In this document: positions 59,430-64,000 of the stretch, one piece after another
Layout: each line of letters opens with the position of its first letter
Position numbering within the stretch: position 1 is the stretch's first letter
Source of the DNA: Bacteroidales bacterium UBA3844
Lineage (GTDB): Bacteria > Bacteroidota > Bacteroidia > Bacteroidales > Paludibacteraceae
Reading direction: 5' to 3'
NCBI GenBank assembly: GCA_002392915.1
Contig: DGHQ01000023.1
Location: forward strand, 62,001-126,000
DNA length: 64,000 nt
Position numbers and translations under genes: made by a program
The notes under the pieces: generated by a model
The model's input: only the letters and a program-made list of their open reading frames with translations
What the model was told of the DNA's origin: nothing
Database searches by the model: none

Positions 59430-60752
59430 TTATTTCATCACCAAAGGCTGACCTGTAGCCTCGACGACGCTCCACCAGAACTCGCCTTCAAGATTGACCT
59501 TCTTACGCTGTGCTGTGGCAGCTTCGATAGGCAACAATGTGAATGATCCATTCCAGTAACCTACGACAAAATCAGTACGACCAGCCATAGCTGCGTGAAC
59601 AGCATTGTGAGTCAACTGCTCGCAGAACTTACTGTCGTTGGCATTTGCAGGAATGCTGCGGATGATATAACTTGGGTCGATATACTTCACACAGATAGGA
59701 ATATTCTTCTTATTGAAATACTCTGTGATCTGGTTTTTCATAAAGACTCCTATATCCTCGTGCAGGATATTGCCTGAAGCATCCTTCTTACGTTCACCCT
59801 GGAAGAACTGTTGACCGGCGCCTTCAGCCACGACAACAACAGCATGTTTCTTACGTTCCAAACGTTTTTCCAAAAGATTCAAGAATCCGTTTTGTGTCTC
59901 AGGATTGTCCAAGTCGAAATCCATCTCAGGAATCAGACAGAAATTCACGTCAGGCACAGCCAAAGCCACGTTAGCTGCGATGAAACCAGAGTCGCGGCCC
60001 ATCAGTTTCACCAATGCCACACCGTTGATAGCACCCTTAGCCTCATAGTGGGCGTTTAGGATGATGCTTTGAGCGGCAGTGAAAGCAGACTCGAATCCAA
60101 AAGACTTCTCAATCAAGTTGATATCGTTATCAATAGTCTTAGGGACACCAGCCACAGCGATCTTCAAACCACGTTTCTCAATCTCCTTATAGATACCGTG
60201 AGCTCCCTTTAGAGTACCGTCGCCACCGACACAGAACAAAATATTGATGTTGTTTCTTTCCAAAGTGTCGACGATTATCTCATAAGGTTGTTGTCCACGG
60301 GAAGAAGCCAACATACTACCACCATCCTTGTGGATATCATCCACCAAATCTGGATTCAAATCAACAAATGGAATCTGAAGATCCGGATTCAAACCAGCGT
60401 AACCATATTGAACACCGACGATATTAGTCACACCATAACGGTTGTAGAGATGTGTCACCAAACCACGGATCACATTGTTCAATCCAGGGCACAAGCCACC
60501 ACAAGTCACGATTGCGACCTTCGTCTTCGCAGGCTCGAAATATATCAATTCCTTCGGACCTGGTTTTTCGAAAGAGACCAGATCTTCGCCATTCTTAACG
60601 GAATTCATCACCTCACGAAGAGAAGAAGAGTAAAGCACACGCTCACCATCCTCAACGAAATCATATATACCGTCGCCCTTAACTTTCGACAAATGAAGAG
60701 GAGTCTTAATCCTGCACTCTCCTAATGTTTTTACAGTGAAATCCATATCCAT
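59430..60752 (-). CDS. 6-phosphofructokinase (long, plant/protist-type clade)
   Basis: 440 residues, longer than E. coli PfkA (320). Catalyses fructose-6-phosphate to fructose-1,6-bisphosphate. Motifs: VTCGGLCPGLNNVIRGLV, YGYAGLN, the phosphoryl-donor loop FCVGGDGTLKGAH, catalytic VPKTIDNDINL and VKLMGRDSGFIAANVAL. The donor-specificity position after GGD is Gly (as in ATP enzymes, where PPi enzymes have Asp), while the Lys in PKTIDND is the variant seen in PPi enzymes and in ATP-using plant/trypanosome PFKs. ATP is thus the more likely donor. Start could be ATG 60752 or 60746. Confidence 0.88.
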   Translation of the reverse strand: MDMDFTVKTLGECRIKTPLHLSKVKGDGIYDFVEDGERVLYSSSLREVMNSVKNGEDLVSFEKPGPKELIYFEPAKTKVAIVTCGGLCPGLNNVIRGLVTHLYNRYGVTNIVGVQYGYAGLNPDLQIPFVDLNPDLVDDIHKDGGSMLASSRGQQPYEIIVDTLERNNINILFCVGGDGTLKGAHGIYKEIEKRGLKIAVAGVPKTIDNDINLIEKSFGFESAFTAAQSIILNAHYEAKGAINGVALVKLMGRDSGFIAANVALAVPDVNFCLIPEMDFDLDNPETQNGFLNLLEKRLERKKHAVVVVAEGAGQQFFQGERKKDASGNILHEDIGVFMKNQITEYFNKKNIPICVKYIDPSYIIRSIPANANDSKFCEQLTHNAVHAAMAGRTDFVVGYWNGSFTLLPIEAATAQRKKVNLEGEFWWSVVEATGQPLVMK

Positions 60753-60858
60753 AGATCAATCAGCTTTAGTTTTCTACAAATTTAGTTTTTTTCGCTATTG
60801 GATGAGCAAAGATGAGCAGGAAAATTTATTTTCGATGAACATACAGACAGAATGTTGA

Positions 60859-60899
60859 CAAAAAAGGTTGTGATAGCATAGCCACCGCAACCTTTTTGC
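60859..60899 (-). terminator. Terminator of the fibronectin-III gene
   Basis: AAAAAGGTTG pairs with CAACCTTTTT around a ~16-base loop; T-run on the minus strand. Confidence 0.88.
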
Positions 60900-60912
60900 T
60901 TATAAGACAAAA

Positions 60913-63066
60913 CTATCTTCTTTTTTTCTTATCTCTTAGAACTGCCTCGATTACAATTGGGTCTGTCTTCTTTGCAGGACAAACCCATTCTGTAGATATT
61001 GCTCGAATATAATAAACATATTGTTTATCAGTCATCACCTTTTTATCCTCATAAATTCGATCAGTAGGTTCTACTGATGCAATAGGATAAAACGAACCAT
61101 TATTCTCCTGTCTGTAAACTACATATCTATTGATCTTAGGTGCATTTTTCGAGTCCTCCCACATCAATTCAATCTTACGGATTTCATCATTGTTATATAT
61201 TTTATGTGTAACAACACCTACACATTGACGAACACCATCAATTTTTATCTTTTCAGAATTAGAAGATGTGACATTACCAACTTGATCATATACATTCATG
61301 AAATACTGTACAAAAGAACCTGGTTCAAACATCTCCTTATCTTCATACTTAGTTGGCATTGTTTTCCTTCCAACGACATAAGTTTTCAATGTATCAATTT
61401 TTCCATCATCAACACATCTCATAAGCATTGCTGATGCCAAATCCACACTTGGAGAATTCTGCCATGAGACTAGTATTTTTCCATCTTTCTGAGTCAGGAA
61501 ATCAAAAGTAGCTCTAACAGGAGGAATTGTATCTGGCTTCAACAATTTCACTGCAGGCGACAATGGAGAAGGATTGAAATTCAAGTCCTTAGCTAAAACC
61601 TTGTAATAGATTTCGTTAGTCAATGTATTCAACGGAATGGAATATTTAACGATGGTATCAAAATATAGAGTATCCATCACATTGAAATAATCATCGTTAT
61701 CACCAGAATTTGAGAAGAACAACTGGTAACCTCTTAAATCTTGCTCTTTATTCTTATTCCAACAAACAGTTACAAGACCTGTAGAATCAATCGTCGCCTT
61801 CAATCCCGTTGGTGAAGCGGGAGGTATACTATCGTGATATGCATCCATGTATCGTTTAGAGCGCTTCAATTGTGACTTCTTCAGACCGAACACATCTATA
61901 GCATAATAATAAGTTTTTTCAGGAATTTCGTTAATTCTAAAACTCCTTTGATTAGGAGATAACATCACTTCGCCTACATAATCAAAATCTACAAAATTTG
62001 GAGTACGGCTAATCTTGAATCCCTTAATTTTTGATTCATATTTTTTATCCATAGACCACTTAATCTCTTTGTATTTCTTTTTTGCATTAGTGATAATTGT
62101 GTCGATCTTAACATTAATCTTGTTAAAATTATAAACAGCCTCAGCTCCTATAATTTTTGTATAAGGACCGGTAAAACCAAATGCTGAATATCCAGCTACA
62201 CGATAATAGAATCTTTCTTCGTCATTCGGGAAAGAATCTCTAAAAAGGACAATGTCAGATAACGATTCATCAGCATAGGCCTGAATAATAGGGCGTGGAG
62301 TGATAACCTCAAAGTGTACACTATCCTTACTTCTCTCCACAATGTATGCAGAATAAAATCCATCAGCAGCAGTAGCTGACCATTTCATTTGAGCGTCTTT
62401 CTCTGTCGGAGTGAGTGCGAAATCCTTCAATGGAGGCAAGATGCTTTTTGTCGGCATGTGTACGTCTACAATTCTGACTGACACATTCCGTTTAGATGCC
62501 TCATCCGCCCATATCACACGATATTGATATGAAGCATTCTTGTCGACATTTTTGTCGACATAGTGTAATGCTGCCGCCTTTGCTACAGGCAACGAAATAT
62601 CAGTGACAGCTAAAGACATGACGAACATCATCTGTTCTCCAAAGTCTTTTTTATTGTCCTTCGATTCAAAGACAGCTCTTGTAGTATCTTTTTGAAGTGT
62701 ATCCTTGCCGTTATACTCTTTACTTATTGTTCCATAAAAACATTCTCTCAGCAATAGAATATCATCAGGAACATTGCGTAACTTAGACATCTCTTCATCC
62801 GACATTGGCTTTAACACACCTGATATTGAATGCCACTCTTTTTCTGTAACATTTTTTCTCTGCACTATATAACCTCTGTCCACACTACTTTTCAATCCGG
62901 CCATTGAAATTGGAGCCCATCTTAACGACACAGAATCTCCATGGTTAAAATAAGCCAACTCAATCTCATTATTTGTGGCACCATTTGCTATTGCTGACAT
63001 CAGCAATAGCATAAGTGCTGTAATCCAACCTTTCTTTATCGAATTGCAAAACATATAACTTCTCAT
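60913..63066 (-). CDS. Secreted protein with fibronectin type III domains
   Basis: 717 residues. N-terminal signal (WITALMLLLMSAIANGA). Several FN3-like beta-sandwich units recur: PLKDFALTPTEKDAQMKWSA, PASPTGLKATIDSTGLVTVC, NKEQDLRGYQLFFSNSGDN, TFDFLTQKDGKILVSWQN, NKINRYVVYRQENNGSFYPI-type end (PKINRYVVYRQENN). Each has the W and Y of the FN3 core. No enzymatic domain or sorting domain is visible. It starts 15 bases after the stop of the large envelope protein upstream, so it is probably its partner in one operon. Function unknown. Confidence 0.75.
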   Translation of the reverse strand: MRSYMFCNSIKKGWITALMLLLMSAIANGATNNEIELAYFNHGDSVSLRWAPISMAGLKSSVDRGYIVQRKNVTEKEWHSISGVLKPMSDEEMSKLRNVPDDILLLRECFYGTISKEYNGKDTLQKDTTRAVFESKDNKKDFGEQMMFVMSLAVTDISLPVAKAAALHYVDKNVDKNASYQYRVIWADEASKRNVSVRIVDVHMPTKSILPPLKDFALTPTEKDAQMKWSATAADGFYSAYIVERSKDSVHFEVITPRPIIQAYADESLSDIVLFRDSFPNDEERFYYRVAGYSAFGFTGPYTKIIGAEAVYNFNKINVKIDTIITNAKKKYKEIKWSMDKKYESKIKGFKISRTPNFVDFDYVGEVMLSPNQRSFRINEIPEKTYYYAIDVFGLKKSQLKRSKRYMDAYHDSIPPASPTGLKATIDSTGLVTVCWNKNKEQDLRGYQLFFSNSGDNDDYFNVMDTLYFDTIVKYSIPLNTLTNEIYYKVLAKDLNFNPSPLSPAVKLLKPDTIPPVRATFDFLTQKDGKILVSWQNSPSVDLASAMLMRCVDDGKIDTLKTYVVGRKTMPTKYEDKEMFEPGSFVQYFMNVYDQVGNVTSSNSEKIKIDGVRQCVGVVTHKIYNNDEIRKIELMWEDSKNAPKINRYVVYRQENNGSFYPIASVEPTDRIYEDKKVMTDKQYVYYIRAISTEWVCPAKKTDPIVIEAVLRDKKKRR

Positions 63067-63081
63067 TTATCTGTTTATCAT

Positions 63082-64000
63082 CTAATTTTTTTTCGTTGCC
63101 GCTGAATTCGACGGAGGGAAAAGCACTCGTTCCCACTTACAAGACTCTCCAGCGTCAAACCATGCATCAGCGTCACCCTTGATCAAACCATGTAGCAAAC
63201 GGAATCGGAATCCGAACTCACCAGCGATATGGTATGGTTTAGGGAATTCAGCCTGAAGAGATGCTCCAGCCTGGATATCCAAGAACTCATGGTGTTTATC
63301 TCTAAACGAAATACCAGCACCCAACGCTAAATATACGTATGTTCTTCCAGATCCACGGAAATCACTGCCTCCACACATGAAACTATCACGTCTTACGATC
63401 AATGCATCAGTACCACCCTTCAACTTAACATCGGCATAAATAAATTTATCCGGTCCACAATCAATGTCTACTGAAGCTCCAAATGCAAATCCACTACCAT
63501 TCTTCAACAAATCAACATTTTCTGGATTTGCCGCTTCCGACTTAACAACACCGAACAGACTAGTCAATGCTGGATTCAATGGAGGCAATTGAGAAGGAAC
63601 CTCTCCCAACATGAAGTAACAGTTAACCTTAGCTATCTTAGCAAACTTCAATTCTACAGGAACTTCATTTGTTCCGATATGTAGATGCCACTTCTTTGGC
63701 TCTGTATGCAATTCAAACGGCACAATACCTGTCAAGACTTTAGCTGTGAACGCAATCTGGGCATTCATATCAAATATGTGCTCTATGAAATTGTATTCAC
63801 TACGCAATGCTCCCTTGATATATGCATTCTTCGGATCATCAGACATTGCACTGACTGTACCATCCAATGTGATATTATTCAAACCGCCATCTGTGTTGAA
63901 CTGCATTCCAAGGAATACACTTGCATTAACCAATTTTGGATTACCTACATAAACACCTATACCACCTTCAAATCCAAACTTGACATTAGGATCAGGGAAA
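63082..64000 (-). CDS. Large envelope protein, C-terminal part (unknown family)
   Basis: Partial: the frame is open to the right edge, so the gene extends beyond 64000 (306 codons visible). The sequence is beta-rich, with glycine and aromatic alternation (VKFGFEGGIGVYVGN, YIKGALRSEYNFIEHIFD, YVYLALGAGISFRDKHHEFLD, SLQAEFPKPYHIAGEFGFRF), consistent with an outer-membrane or surface protein. A local motif SFMCGGSDFRGSGRTYVYLAL is unusual. I do not recognise the family. It is the first visible gene of an operon with the FN3 protein; a TTG at 63933 is not its start since the frame continues upstream. Confidence 0.6.
   Translation of the reverse strand, partial: FPDPNVKFGFEGGIGVYVGNPKLVNASVFLGMQFNTDGGLNNITLDGTVSAMSDDPKNAYIKGALRSEYNFIEHIFDMNAQIAFTAKVLTGIVPFELHTEPKKWHLHIGTNEVPVELKFAKIAKVNCYFMLGEVPSQLPPLNPALTSLFGVVKSEAANPENVDLLKNGSGFAFGASVDIDCGPDKFIYADVKLKGGTDALIVRRDSFMCGGSDFRGSGRTYVYLALGAGISFRDKHHEFLDIQAGASLQAEFPKPYHIAGEFGFRFRLLHGLIKGDADAWFDAGESCKWERVLFPPSNSAATKKN

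Overview
The window is a chromosomal segment from a Bacteroidetes bacterium, most likely order Bacteroidales (Prevotella/Bacteroides-like). The signs are a SusC/RagA-type TonB receptor, a succinylornithine-type transcarbamylase, TamL/TamB in place of TamA/TamB, a C-terminal domain typical of type IX secretion cargo, BspA-type leucine-rich repeats, a surface lipoprotein with an acidic run after the lipobox cysteine, and several sites matching the Bacteroidetes promoter pattern TTTG-N19-21-TAnnTTTG. I recognised no rRNA, tRNA or CRISPR array, and no complete insertion sequence apart from one REP-associated transposase gene.

Layout. 1-6.9 kb (minus strand): 5' end of a SusC-like receptor, trpS, a GT9 glycosyltransferase with its DUF4254 partner, a small outer-membrane barrel, a YigZ/IMPACT protein and a DEAD-box helicase. 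7.2-15.9 kb (plus): an envelope-assembly set (PpiC foldase, SurA-like lipoprotein, SurA, OstA/LptA-like protein), then proA, succinylornithine carbamoyltransferase and aquaporin. 16-21.7 kb (minus): a defence cassette of type III Res and Mod plus a YhcG/DUF1016 nuclease, bounded by copies of the same intergenic repeat, with a structured leader in front of mod. 22-27 kb: AlkD-like protein, TamL, phosphoglucosamine mutase, surface lipoprotein. 27.3-38 kb: secreted GLUG-repeat protein, BspA-like LRR protein, thioredoxin-like lipoprotein, thioesterase, TsaD, TamB. 38-47.4 kb: BASS-type transporter, papain-like protease, pentapeptide-type lipoprotein, three tandem FKBP isomerases, BipA/TypA, LPS-type kinase.

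47.4-55.4 kb is a thiamine operon behind a TPP riboswitch whose terminator abuts the first start codon: thiD, thiS, a TenI/ThiE-like gene, thiE, thiG, thiC, an EamA permease and thiH. A REP-associated tyrosine transposase (RAYT) sits between thiG and thiC. 55.6-64 kb: TPR protein, small secreted protein, a ~195-bp MITE, Rpn-type nuclease, NrtR-like NUDIX regulator, phosphofructokinase, fibronectin-III protein and the 3' part of a large envelope protein.

The most unusual signal is between the genes. At least four families of short palindromic elements are scattered through the window, three of them with a GTAG tetranucleotide 5' of a hairpin, as in classical REP sequences. The RAYT gene lies beside two copies of one family and carries a perfect third copy in frame inside its own coding sequence. 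Another family (two inverted copies 39 kb apart) shows compensatory base changes in both predicted stems. The structured leader of the type III methyltransferase gene is a second candidate for an undescribed regulatory element.
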